NCBI GenBank assembly: GCA_965215995.1
Contig: OZ244128.1
Span: forward strand, 3,472,001-3,536,000
DNA: 64,000 nucleotides
Reading direction: 5' to 3'
DNA from: SZUA-309 sp965215995
GTDB lineage: Bacteria; Pseudomonadota; Gammaproteobacteria; Pseudomonadales; Azotimanducaceae
Part shown: piece after piece, positions 51,773 to 59,700 of the stretch
Layout of the letters: every line of letters begins with the position of its first letter
Position numbering within the stretch: the first letter of the stretch is position 1
Notes under the pieces: model-generated
Databases searched by the model: none
The model's input: the letters and a program-made list of their open reading frames with translations, nothing else
Told to the model about the DNA's origin: nothing
Translations under genes and position numbers: made by a program

Positions 51773-52932
51773 GTCCGCTCGCGCTCACGGTGACGGGCCT
51801 GCGGCGAAATCCGGTGCGGTCACTGCTCACGGTTGCCTCTCTCGCCGTGGCATTTCTGCTTTTCCTTCTGCTGCGCGCGCTGCTCGACGGCCTGAGTGGT
51901 GGCACGTCAGCCGCCGGTGACGGTCGCCTGATTGTCGATGCCAAGTACTCGATGACCGACAACGTGCCGATGGCTCATGTTCACAACATTGCAGGAATCG
52001 AAGGGGTTGCGGCCGCTGCCGCGGTGGTCTGGTTCGGTGGTTACTACCAGGATCCGACGCAGTCGTTCACGACACTGGCGGTGGATTCCGAATCTTATCT
52101 GCGCGTGTTCTCCGAGATCGAAGCCGACCCGGCTGCGCTGGCTGAATTCCGGCAGGTGCGGCGGGCGGTACTGGTCCACGACTCCCTTGTCCGTAAGTAC
52201 GGTTGGCAGATCGGCCAGCTGATTCCTTTGATCGGTGACATCTGGCCGAAGGAAGACGGCAGCTGGGATTGGGAATTCGTGCTGGCGGGCAGCTACACCG
52301 TACCGGCGGGGAGCCGGATTCCGAGCGCGTTCCTACTGAACCTGGACTACTTTCACGATTCCGTCATCTGGTGGGCGAAAGACCAGGCCGGTTGGGTCGT
52401 CATGCGTCTGGCCGAAGGTGCCGAGGCGCCCAGAGTGATTGGTGCGATCGACAATCGCTTCGAGAACTCAACCGATCCGACCAAGACCATGTCTGCTGAC
52501 GCCTACGCCGAGGAGATGGCCAACCAGCTGGGAGATCTCGGTCTCATCGCCGGGCTGATCCTCGGGGCCGTGTTCTTTACCTTGCTGCTTCTGACAGCGA
52601 ACGTGGTTTCCTTAGGCTTCAGAGAGCGGGTCACAGAGTTTGCGACGCTGAAGGCGCTGGGCTTCCAGGACGGACGCATCTCAGCGCAGGTGCTGGCCGA
52701 GTCGCTCCTGCTTTGCACGCTCGGTGCGGTGATCGGCATCGCGGTTGCCTATGCCGTTGAACCGCTGATTGAAGATTTGCTGATGGACGTCTTCGGCAGC
52801 TTTCAGATTCGACCATGGCATCTTCTCGAGAGCCTGCTGGTGGCGACTCTGCTCGGTTGCGTGGTGGGGCTCGCGCCGTCAGTTAGAGCCTGGCGGCTGC
52901 CGGTTGCGCAAACGCTTCGCGAGGTGGACTGA
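51769..52932 (+). CDS. ABC transporter permease, FtsX/MacB domain (first)
   Basis: The 387-residue protein has an N-terminal membrane helix (about 18-38), a large periplasmic MacB-PCD-like domain (about 40-255) and three C-terminal helices (about 260-285, 310-335, 350-372) ending in the FtsX-type ALGFQDGRISAQVLAESLLLC block. It should pair with the second permease. It starts with GTG overlapping the ATPase stop. Confidence 0.88.
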   Translation: MSPLALTVTGLRRNPVRSLLTVASLAVAFLLFLLLRALLDGLSGGTSAAGDGRLIVDAKYSMTDNVPMAHVHNIAGIEGVAAAAAVVWFGGYYQDPTQSFTTLAVDSESYLRVFSEIEADPAALAEFRQVRRAVLVHDSLVRKYGWQIGQLIPLIGDIWPKEDGSWDWEFVLAGSYTVPAGSRIPSAFLLNLDYFHDSVIWWAKDQAGWVVMRLAEGAEAPRVIGAIDNRFENSTDPTKTMSADAYAEEMANQLGDLGLIAGLILGAVFFTLLLLTANVVSLGFRERVTEFATLKALGFQDGRISAQVLAESLLLCTLGAVIGIAVAYAVEPLIEDLLMDVFGSFQIRPWHLLESLLVATLLGCVVGLAPSVRAWRLPVAQTLREVD

Positions 52933-52933
52933 T

Positions 52934-54088
52934 ATGAAGCAGACACTGGCCCTGATAGAGATGAGCCTCATGAGCATCGGCGGGCGCCTGCCCACGGCAG
53001 CGGTGATCGTCACCAGCATCGGTGGTGTGGTGGCAATCTTCGTTGGCCTGCTTGCCATGTCCGCGGGGTTCCGGGCCGCGCTGGTTGATACCGCCAAGGA
53101 GGATCGGGCACTGGTGTTGCGAGGAAGCAGCAGCAACGAGATGGATGGCTGGCTGACCCCGGAAGAGCTCGCTGTGCTGCAGAGCTTAGAGCAGCTGACG
53201 GTGGTCAGCGGTGAGGTTTACGTGACGGTGAATGCGATCCACCGCGGTGCGGGCACGGACGCTGACGTGGTTGTCCGTGGGGTGAGCGACGCTGCCTTTG
53301 CCTTGCGGCCGGAAGTCGCTGTCTCGGGTGGCCGACGGCACCAGCCGGGCCGGAACGAAGCCATCGTCGGTAGCAAGGCGGCGGCATTGTACGAAGGGCT
53401 CGAGATCGGCGACGAGATCGAGGTGCGTGGCAGCAGATGGCAGATCGTCGGGCACTTCAGTGCTGCGGGCACGTCCGTTGAGTCGGAAATCTGGGTGGAT
53501 CTGCCGATCGCTCAAAGCGTGTTCCGGCGGACGCTGAGTCTGGCCAGGGTCAGCGTACTGCCTGGTCGTATGCAAGAGATGCAGAACCTCGTCAGCGAAG
53601 ACCCCCGATTGGATCTCGTTCTCATCCCGGAGATTGAGTTCTATGCAGAGCAGTCCCGGGTGCACGCAGGATTGATTCAGACGTTCGCCTATGTCATTGC
53701 CGGCATCATGGCGTTGGGTGCGATTGCGGCCGCGCTCAACGCCATGTTCACCGTGGTGGATCAGCGGTCGAAAGAGATAGCTACTTTGCGAGCTCTGGGC
53801 TTTGTTGGTGGCAGTGTCGTTGCCGCCGTGCTCGTGGAGTCTGCGCTGCTGGCGATTGCAGGCGCCGGGATAGCCACTGGGCTGGTCTATCTGGGTCTGG
53901 ATGGATACGTTGCCAGCACCCAGAATGCTGCGGCCGGGAACCAGGTTGGCTTCGCACTGACCGTGACACCGGAGATACTCTGGCAGGGGTTGGTCGGCGC
54001 GCTTGTTGTGGGCATAGTTGGCGGCCTGCTGCCGGCGCTCAGGGTGGCCAGAGCGTCGATTGCTGTGGCTTTGCGGGGCAGGAGCTAA
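52934..54088 (+). CDS. ABC transporter permease, FtsX/MacB domain (second)
   Basis: The 384-residue protein repeats the layout of the first permease: a helix at about 18-40, a periplasmic domain, and three C-terminal helices with RSKEIATLRALGFVGGSVVAAVLVESALLA. Two non-identical permeases, a separate ATPase and an adaptor form a DevBCA/LolCDE-like exporter. The ATG is one base after the previous stop. Confidence 0.88.
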   Translation: MKQTLALIEMSLMSIGGRLPTAAVIVTSIGGVVAIFVGLLAMSAGFRAALVDTAKEDRALVLRGSSSNEMDGWLTPEELAVLQSLEQLTVVSGEVYVTVNAIHRGAGTDADVVVRGVSDAAFALRPEVAVSGGRRHQPGRNEAIVGSKAAALYEGLEIGDEIEVRGSRWQIVGHFSAAGTSVESEIWVDLPIAQSVFRRTLSLARVSVLPGRMQEMQNLVSEDPRLDLVLIPEIEFYAEQSRVHAGLIQTFAYVIAGIMALGAIAAALNAMFTVVDQRSKEIATLRALGFVGGSVVAAVLVESALLAIAGAGIATGLVYLGLDGYVASTQNAAAGNQVGFALTVTPEILWQGLVGALVVGIVGGLLPALRVARASIAVALRGRS

Positions 54089-54110
54089 GGATACTGGGAG
54101 AGGAGGCGGA

Positions 54111-55196
54111 TTGGACGTCCTTTATGTAGTCAACGACACCGTGGCCATCACCCTGTTTCTGATAATAGCGGTTGGTTTCGCGGTGTCCGCCCCAACGCGC
54201 CCGATTGCCTGGTTGATTGCGCTGATCTGCATCAGCTACATCGCCTATCTCATTAGCGCGCGGCAGGACTATGCTTACTACATACCACAGGAGTTTCAGC
54301 TGCACTTCGGGGCGCTATACCCACTGGTCAACATCGCTCGGAACGGCATCTCAGCCCTGTTTCTGCTGCTCAGCCATTTTTTGTTCAGAGACAACAAGCG
54401 GTTTCCCCCGATACTGGCTGCCCTGATCCTGGTTCAGTTGATCCTTGAAGAGCCTGTTGGCTGGCTTGTCAGCGAGGCGTGGGAAGAGGCTCACCCATTT
54501 TGGGTTTTTCTACTCTACGAGGCGTTACCAGCCTGTCTGCAGATGACTTTCCTTTTGGTGGCTGCGTACTGGGTCGTGAAGGAACTCCATCTTGATCTCA
54601 TCCGTCGGCGACGAGTGGCGAGAATACTCATGCTCTCTGCTGTCGTAGGTCAGGGTCTGCTCTCGCTGCTGGTTGAGCGTATCGCCTTCACCGGCGAGCT
54701 GTTGCCATTCTGGGCCATGTATCCGACGCACCAGTTTCTGGTCGCGGTCCAGGCAGTCGTAGGCGCGGTAATTGTCGTTAGCCTGCTCAGGCGCGATGTG
54801 CTGGGATTCCTGGATCGTCCACCGGCCGAAGAAAGAAAACCATCCGGGCAGGGGGATCAGACCAGGGAGGTCGAGCGGTTGCGCGTCCTGCTCGAGGAGG
54901 AGCGCGTCTATCAACAAATGGGGCTGACCGTCGCGGAGCTCGCGAAGGCAGCGGCCATACCGCAGTATCGGCTGCGGGATCTGATTCACAACGAGCTTGG
55001 TTTCCGCAACTTCAATGCCTTTCTGCATCACTACCGGATCGCGGAGGTGGCGGCGGCGCTGGAGGACGAGCAGCAGGATCAGATTCCGATTCTGACCCTG
55101 GCCCTCACGGCAGGTTACCAGTCAATCAACCCGTTCAACCGCGCATTCAAGGAGCTGAAGGGGGTGACGCCCTCGGAGTACAGAGCCCGCCGCTGA
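54111..55196 (+). CDS. AraC-family regulator with N-terminal membrane domain
   Basis: The 361-residue protein has about seven hydrophobic helices in residues 5-235, then a linker and a C-terminal AraC-type double HTH (about 265-360; TVAELAKAAAIPQYRLRDLI and FNRAFKELKGVTPSEYRARR). It probably senses a membrane or periplasmic signal and regulates the efflux genes just upstream. The start is a TTG at 54111 with AGGAGGCGGA before it; the longer open frame from 54018 lies inside the permease gene. Confidence 0.82.
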   Translation: MDVLYVVNDTVAITLFLIIAVGFAVSAPTRPIAWLIALICISYIAYLISARQDYAYYIPQEFQLHFGALYPLVNIARNGISALFLLLSHFLFRDNKRFPPILAALILVQLILEEPVGWLVSEAWEEAHPFWVFLLYEALPACLQMTFLLVAAYWVVKELHLDLIRRRRVARILMLSAVVGQGLLSLLVERIAFTGELLPFWAMYPTHQFLVAVQAVVGAVIVVSLLRRDVLGFLDRPPAEERKPSGQGDQTREVERLRVLLEEERVYQQMGLTVAELAKAAAIPQYRLRDLIHNELGFRNFNAFLHHYRIAEVAAALEDEQQDQIPILTLALTAGYQSINPFNRAFKELKGVTPSEYRARR

Positions 55197-55209
55197 CAGA
55201 GCTTGATAT

Positions 55210-55229
55210 ATACGTGACTAATCACGTAT
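55210..55229. promoter_or_regulatory. 20-bp operator-like palindrome upstream of MarR gene
   Basis: ATACGTGA and TCACGTAT are perfect 8-bp arms around CTAA, ending 9 bases before the MarR start. A second palindrome, ATTCATGCATGAAT (55231-55244), spans the ATG itself. The first has the size and symmetry of MarR operators, and autorepression is the simplest reading. Confidence 0.6.
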
Positions 55230-55238
55230 TATTCATGC

Positions 55239-55676
55239 ATGAATACGCCAAATAAAGCGGAGGCAAGAAAAAATCTGGCCTTCGAGCTGTTGGATGCAGC
55301 CAGCTTTCTGGAGCACAGGCTTGACCGGGCCCTCTCCACGATTCGCGGTCTGAGCTTCTCCGAGTATCGGTTGCTGCGGGCGCTGGCGGCGCAGCCAGAG
55401 GCGCAGGCCATGCGGGTCGAGCTTGCCCAGGCAGTGGGTCTTACCCCGTCTGCGGTCACCCGGGCGCTGAAGCCGTTGGAGAAGCTGTGTTACGTGGAAA
55501 CGCTTAAGAGCGACCGGGACGCCCGGCGCAGCCTGGCCTGTCTGACCGACAGCGGCCGGGAGCTCCTTTCCGATGCGGAAGGTATTGCCAGGGACGTGCT
55601 CGCGAGCCTGCCGATCGAGGCGCTTGCCAGCGCCGGATTGGACGGGTTTTTACGCAAGGTGGGTGAGCGGATCTGA
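55239..55676 (+). CDS. MarR-family transcriptional regulator
   Basis: The 145-residue protein has the winged-helix of MarR proteins (SFSEYRLLRALAAQPEAQAMRVELAQAVGLTPSAVTRALKPLEKLCYVE, then a DRDARRSLACLTDSGRELL wing). It binds palindromic DNA as a dimer and often responds to phenolic ligands. The two palindromes at its start suggest it represses itself. Confidence 0.88.
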   Translation: MNTPNKAEARKNLAFELLDAASFLEHRLDRALSTIRGLSFSEYRLLRALAAQPEAQAMRVELAQAVGLTPSAVTRALKPLEKLCYVETLKSDRDARRSLACLTDSGRELLSDAEGIARDVLASLPIEALASAGLDGFLRKVGERI

Positions 55677-55768
55677 AGGGGTTGCGGTGGCTGTCACACC
55701 CGATCTCAATTCCGGCGCCATGGCACCGGTCAGCGAAGAACAGTCGCTGTTGAACTAAATATCACTTG

Positions 55769-55784
55769 ATCGATATATATCGAT
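55769..55784. promoter_or_regulatory. 16-bp perfect palindrome in the ArsR-SRPBCC promoter
   Basis: ATCGATATATATCGAT is fully self-complementary. TTGAAC (55750-55755) and TATATA (55774-55779) are 18 bases apart and could be -35 and -10, so the palindrome covers the -10. This is the expected position for an autorepressing ArsR-type regulator. The ArsR start is 42 bases downstream. Confidence 0.6.
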
Positions 55785-55826
55785 TATGCAATATAACCCC
55801 TGACACTCACGCTTCAGGGTTCGCCC

Positions 55827-56162
55827 ATGCTCCAGTCCCCGGATACGTTTCAGATCCTTGCAGAACCCAGCCGTAGGGTGCTGCTCGAGGCTCTTCTTGG
55901 TGGGGAAGCTCCGGTAAAGACGCTGGTTGATGTTTCCGGCATGAGTCAGCCGGTGGTGTCCAAGCATCTGAAGATCCTGCGGGAGGCCGGCCTGGTCGGC
56001 ATGCGCCCGGAAGGTCAGCGCCGACTGTACAGCTTGAGGACGGGGCCGTTGCAAGGACTCGATGAGTGGCTGGAACCGTATCGACAGTACTGGTCGAGCC
56101 GATTGGATGCGCTGGAAGCCCACCTGGCCAGAACAGCCGATAACAGAGGGGAGAAGGAATGA
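55827..56162 (+). CDS. ArsR-family HTH transcriptional regulator
   Basis: The 111-residue protein has the ArsR winged-helix pattern (FQILAEPSRRVLLEALLGGEAPVKTLVDVSGMSQPVVSKHLKILREAGLV). It has no Cys pair of the metal-sensing type, so it is likely of the group that pairs with SRPBCC proteins and senses small molecules or is constitutive. The stop overlaps the ATG of the SRPBCC gene (ATGA). Confidence 0.88.
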   Translation: MLQSPDTFQILAEPSRRVLLEALLGGEAPVKTLVDVSGMSQPVVSKHLKILREAGLVGMRPEGQRRLYSLRTGPLQGLDEWLEPYRQYWSSRLDALEAHLARTADNRGEKE

Positions 56163-56662
56163 GTGATCCGGACGAAAGCCGTTACGGCACGGTCCACCAT
56201 CTGCCGGACGGCCGGGTGCAGGTGCGCTTTGTGCGGCGGCTACCCTATCCGGTGGCGACGGTCTGGGCCGCACTGACCGAGCAGCAGCAGTTGGACGCCT
56301 GGATACCGGGCGTACGCTTTGAAGCGCGGCAGGGCGGTAAGTACGAAATCTGGTTTGGCGGCGACTGCGAAGGGCCCGCTCATGTCAGCGGCACGGTGGC
56401 AGCCTTCGAGCCGCCCAACGTGCTCCAGCTGGGAACCATTCGCTGGGAGCTCTCCGAATCCAAGAGTGGATGCGTGCTGACGTTCACTGACATCCTCGTC
56501 TTCGAAGGTGAGCGCAGCGATGCAGAAATTACCAACGCGGTGCTCGGTGGCTGGCACCACTATCTGGATCGGCTGGAAGAAGCGCTGGCCGGGCGGCCGG
56601 TGAATCACGATGAGCCGGAGCCGGATTACGCAGCGAGAGAGGTGCCAGGTCGGCCTGAGTAG
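56159..56662 (+). CDS. SRPBCC (AHSA1/START-like) domain protein
   Basis: The 167-residue protein has the AHSA1-type start-barrel pattern: VRFVRRLPYPVATVWAALTEQQQLDAWIPG, GGDCEGPAHVSGTVAAFEPP and a final helix GGWHHYLDRLEEAL. It presumably binds a hydrophobic ligand. Coupling to an ArsR gene is frequent in bacteria. Its substrate is unknown. A tRNA gene follows 24 bases later on the opposite strand. Confidence 0.85.
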   Translation: MSDPDESRYGTVHHLPDGRVQVRFVRRLPYPVATVWAALTEQQQLDAWIPGVRFEARQGGKYEIWFGGDCEGPAHVSGTVAAFEPPNVLQLGTIRWELSESKSGCVLTFTDILVFEGERSDAEITNAVLGGWHHYLDRLEEALAGRPVNHDEPEPDYAAREVPGRPE

Positions 56663-56686
56663 TGTGCTGTTCGCGGGATGGGACTA

Positions 56687-56762
56687 TGGTGGGTCGTCTG
56701 GGGCTCGAACCCAGGACCAACGGGTTAAAAGCCCGGTGCTCTACCAACTGAGCTAACGACCC
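56687..56762 (-). tRNA. tRNA-Lys (anticodon TTT)
   Basis: Cloverleaf with a 7-bp acceptor stem GGGTCGT/ACGACCC, D-arm GCTC-AGTTGGTA-GAGC, anticodon loop CTTTTAA, T-arm CTGGG-TTCGAGC-CCCAG, and an encoded CCA end (76 bases). The anticodon stem has a C27-U43 mismatch at its top; the other four pairs are normal. Confidence 0.95.
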
Positions 56763-56830
56763 TGCGAAAAAGAGCGCCATTGTACAAGGCGTCTTTCGTA
56801 AGGCAAGCGTAAGGCAAGGTCGATCTGGCG

Positions 56831-57661
56831 CTAGCTCTTGCGCTCCAGATGGGCCCGCGTCGCTTCGTCTGCAGGGTAAAAAGTCTCCACGGAGAGCTCC
56901 TCCAAGGTCACGCTCTGGGCAGAGCCGAAGTGGGCCAGCATGGTGAAAAAGCGCCAGGTCTGACCGTCCTTCTGCATGGTCATGGCGAGTGCGGGTTCCG
57001 GGGCGGAGGTCCAGTCCGGCTGGCGCCACTCAGCCGGTGCATCAGGGTGATGCGCGATCTCCCTAATCAGCGCGGGCAGGTAAGGGTCTCGCGGGTTGAG
57101 CAGCAGGGCGCGCCGGGCCCTGGCGAGAAAGCTGAACACCAGCGCTTCCCAGTTGCCAATATACGGCTTAAACCCTTCCTCCCTGAGGCAGAGGCGGACC
57201 ACCTGGAACTCAGTAGGCGAGCCGATGGCCTCGAGGGCGGTAAAAACGTCCACGAACTGGCCGAAGAAGCTCAGTGCTCCCTGGTTGGCCATCACCATGT
57301 TCCAGCGGCCATCCAGGACCATGGCGGGGTAAGGCTCGTGGTGGTCCAGGGTGGCCTGTAGTGCTTCCTGAAAGAGCTCGGTGCCCTGACCTTCCAGCGG
57401 GCCTTCGGACCAGGCCGGAGCGAAGCCCGCACTCTGCAGCAGCGCATTCTGTTCCCGCAGCGGCACGTCCAGCGAATCGGCGAGTGCGAGCACCATGGCC
57501 CGGCTCGGCCGGGAGCGGCCGGTCTCGAGAAAACTGATGTGCCGTTGGGAGATGCCGGACAGGGAGGAGAGCCCGAGCTGGCTGACACGACGGTGTTGAC
57601 GCCAGTCTTTGAGCAACGCGCCGAAGTCGACGACGGGGCTGTCGAGTGTGGCTACGCTCAT
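56831..57661 (-). CDS. XRE-family regulator with MmyB-like ligand-binding domain
   Basis: The 276-residue protein has an N-terminal HTH (about 14-72; LGLSSLSGISQRHISFLETGRSRPS) and a PAS-like MmyB domain (about 100-265; MVLDGRWNMVMANQGAL). This class binds fatty-acyl-like ligands in known structures and usually controls a divergently placed gene. Here it faces the DUF2834 gene across 148 bases holding nested palindromes. The ATG at 57661 is well placed. Confidence 0.88.
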   Translation of the reverse strand: MSVATLDSPVVDFGALLKDWRQHRRVSQLGLSSLSGISQRHISFLETGRSRPSRAMVLALADSLDVPLREQNALLQSAGFAPAWSEGPLEGQGTELFQEALQATLDHHEPYPAMVLDGRWNMVMANQGALSFFGQFVDVFTALEAIGSPTEFQVVRLCLREEGFKPYIGNWEALVFSFLARARRALLLNPRDPYLPALIREIAHHPDAPAEWRQPDWTSAPEPALAMTMQKDGQTWRFFTMLAHFGSAQSVTLEELSVETFYPADEATRAHLERKS

Positions 57662-57711
57662 GGCTGGCTCCTCGGGCAGTCGATCTGATGACGAATCCCA
57701 GTCTAGCTGTG

Positions 57712-57763
57712 CGTCGGAGGGAATCCATTACCTTCAAGGTAATTGGCTGGATAACCTCCGACG
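57712..57763. promoter_or_regulatory. Nested palindromes in the XRE/DUF2834 intergenic region
   Basis: Outer arms CGTCGGAGG (57712-57720) and CCTCCGACG (57755-57763) are a perfect 9-bp inverted repeat. Inside, ATTACCTT-C-AAGGTAAT (57727-57743) is a perfect 17-base palindrome. Loose CTAGC/GCTAG copies extend it outward (57703-57707 and 57764-57768). TTGGCT (57743-57748) and TAGTGT (57766-57771) are 17 bases apart and could be the DUF2834 promoter, with the inner palindrome touching -35. The inner one fits an operator for the divergent XRE regulator. Confidence 0.65.
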
Positions 57764-57809
57764 GCTAGTGTGGTGATCATCGTCAGAGAATCTTCCGCGG
57801 GAGATTGAA

Positions 57810-58127
57810 ATGAAAAACCTCTACCTCGTTCTGGCCATCGTGGGTGCCGTGGTGCCGTACCTGTTCTTCTTTGGATTCTTCGCCGAATCAGGCGTCGATT
57901 TGCTGGGTTTCGTCGGCGCGCTGTTCGCCAATGGCGCAGCGGGTGGCTTCACGGCGGATCTGCTGATCACCTCGCTGGTGTTCTGGATATACATGTTCAA
58001 TCGGCAGGACGGGCCGGCGCCGTGGTTGTTCGTGGCGCTGAACCTGACGATTGGCCTGTCCTGTGCGCTGCCGGCCTACCTGTATGCCAGCATCCGTGCA
58101 GCTGAGGTTGAGCCGGTGGCGGGGTGA
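57810..58127 (+). CDS. DUF2834 family membrane protein
   Basis: The 105-residue protein has three membrane helices (about 5-22, 50-66, 73-92), with the VLAIVGAVVPYLFFFGFF and FTADLLITSLVFWIYMF segments of DUF2834. Function is unknown. It is divergent from an XRE/MmyB regulator and probably controlled by it. The ATG has a GGGAGA Shine-Dalgarno. Confidence 0.75.
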   Translation: MKNLYLVLAIVGAVVPYLFFFGFFAESGVDLLGFVGALFANGAAGGFTADLLITSLVFWIYMFNRQDGPAPWLFVALNLTIGLSCALPAYLYASIRAAEVEPVAG

Positions 58128-58133
58128 GGCGAA

Positions 58134-58550
58134 TCAGAAATCGAACTTGTGCCGTTCGGTGTGCTCTGCCAGGAACGACCAGATCTGGCGGTTGAGGGTG
58201 TCGTCTGCGTCTTCCGCCCAGGCGTGCAGGTCGATGAGCAACCCAAGGCCCTGATCGAGCCATTCAGTGACGCCAGTCAGCGTGAGTGAATCTGGCTGGC
58301 TGTCGATAAATGCGGCTCTCTCTGCCGCACCGGGGGCCTCGGTGCTGGCATTCGCAAACAGCGCCTTCAGCGCCTCGCCATCCGCCAGGCGGTTGGCGAT
58401 ACCGTTTTCCAGCTCCTCACCGAGGAGCGACAGAAGCAGGCTGATCAGTCCGGTATCTGCCTGAGTGAATGGATCGCTGAGTTCCGGAACGACTCTGGCG
58501 CCAAGTCGACCGGCCAGATCGTTTATCGCCTGATGGGATCGGGGGATCAT
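58134..58550 (-). CDS. Small soluble helical protein of unknown function
   Basis: The 138-residue protein is acidic, mostly helical, with no signal peptide, membrane segment or Cys. I recognise no family. Its ATG overlaps the TGA of the aminoglycoside-phosphotransferase-like gene (ATGA), so the two proteins are made together and may act together. Upstream-coupled partners of such kinases in acyl-CoA or fatty-acid gene clusters are often uncharacterised. Confidence 0.65.
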   Translation of the reverse strand: MIPRSHQAINDLAGRLGARVVPELSDPFTQADTGLISLLLSLLGEELENGIANRLADGEALKALFANASTEAPGAAERAAFIDSQPDSLTLTGVTEWLDQGLGLLIDLHAWAEDADDTLNRQIWSFLAEHTERHKFDF

Positions 58551-59590
58551 ACGAGCGGCTCCGTCAGTTGATGCTCTGAATCAGGCCGCAGGCGATCGAC
58601 GAGGATTCTGTTCTGTCGGTCAGTCATCATCCAACCCGCGATTGCGAGGATCGGCTCCTTGGTGCTGCCATTGGCGAAGTCCTCGCTGGAAGAGATCCAG
58701 ATTGCCAATCCTTTCAGTGAGGCGAACACCTGCCACCAGCGGAAGGCCTGCCGGTCAACCTTGAAGCCGCTGGCTTTCTCCCAGAGTGCGATGGCCTCTT
58801 CCCGGGGCAGCAGGCCGCCGGCCAGATTCCTGTCCGGCCAGCCCCACAGTGGGTCAAGTGACCAGGCCAGATCCTCCAGCGGGTCGCCGATGTGGGCCAT
58901 CTCCCAATCCAGCAGCGCGGGTATCTCTCCGGCCTGGTTATAAAGGAAATTGCCGGACCGGTAGTCGCCGTGGACCAGGCTGAGTTGCCCGGAAGGCGCC
59001 GGCAGGTTGCGGGTGAGCCAGCGGATAGTGGCCTCGGCGACCGGCTGCTGGTTGAGGGCGTCCTGGCGAATGACGTCTGCCCAGTACTCGAGTTCACGCC
59101 TGGCGGGATGCCCGGGCACCTCCATGAACTCCGTGACGCCCAGATCTGCTATGTCCTTGGCGGCCAACTCACCGAGCAACGTCCACTTCCGTTCAGCGAT
59201 CTGAGCACTCACGGACTGATACTCGGGTAGCGCCAGGTTGGCGATGGCGCTCTCGCAGCCGGTCACTTCCGCCATCAGTGAGAACGGTCGCTCGAGCACC
59301 GCTTCGTCTTCTTCCAGCAGCAGAGGATCAGGCACGGGAATGCCTGCCCGCCAGGCAGCTTCGTAGGTTTTATACTCCAGTGCCCGCTCCGTATCGATCA
59401 GACTGGATGGCGGATCCCGGCGCAGGATCACACCGCGGGAACTGCCATCAACGGTCAGGCGAATCCGATAGGTTTCCCGGGACGCGCCACCAGGGATCTG
59501 CTCGATGTGCTCATGGCGGACGTCTGCCTGCCAGGTCTTCGAGAGGTAATCGACGAGCCGGGTGGCCAGGTCTTCCTGGGCTTCTGACAT
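58547..59590 (-). CDS. APH-family phosphotransferase (ACAD10/11-type kinase)
   Basis: The 347-residue protein has the kinase fold of aminoglycoside/choline phosphotransferases. GGASRETYRI is the N-lobe glycine loop, HGDYRSGN (about 228-235) the catalytic loop and DWEMAHIGDPLEDLAW the metal-binding DxE/D segment. The latter form is typical of the ACAD10/ACAD11-type kinases, which phosphorylate 4-hydroxyacyl-CoA. The ATG at 59590 is preferred to a TTG-like start at 59683. It is divergent from the SDR genes. Confidence 0.82.
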   Translation of the reverse strand: MSEAQEDLATRLVDYLSKTWQADVRHEHIEQIPGGASRETYRIRLTVDGSSRGVILRRDPPSSLIDTERALEYKTYEAAWRAGIPVPDPLLLEEDEAVLERPFSLMAEVTGCESAIANLALPEYQSVSAQIAERKWTLLGELAAKDIADLGVTEFMEVPGHPARRELEYWADVIRQDALNQQPVAEATIRWLTRNLPAPSGQLSLVHGDYRSGNFLYNQAGEIPALLDWEMAHIGDPLEDLAWSLDPLWGWPDRNLAGGLLPREEAIALWEKASGFKVDRQAFRWWQVFASLKGLAIWISSSEDFANGSTKEPILAIAGWMMTDRQNRILVDRLRPDSEHQLTEPLV

Positions 59591-59700
59591 AGGATTCGGG
59601 CCTGGTGCTTCGATGCGGTTACGAGGCGCAAAGGTAGCCCAGCCCTCCATGCAATTGCTAGAGTGAAGGATTCGGGGATTCATCAGGGCGCTGAATAGAC

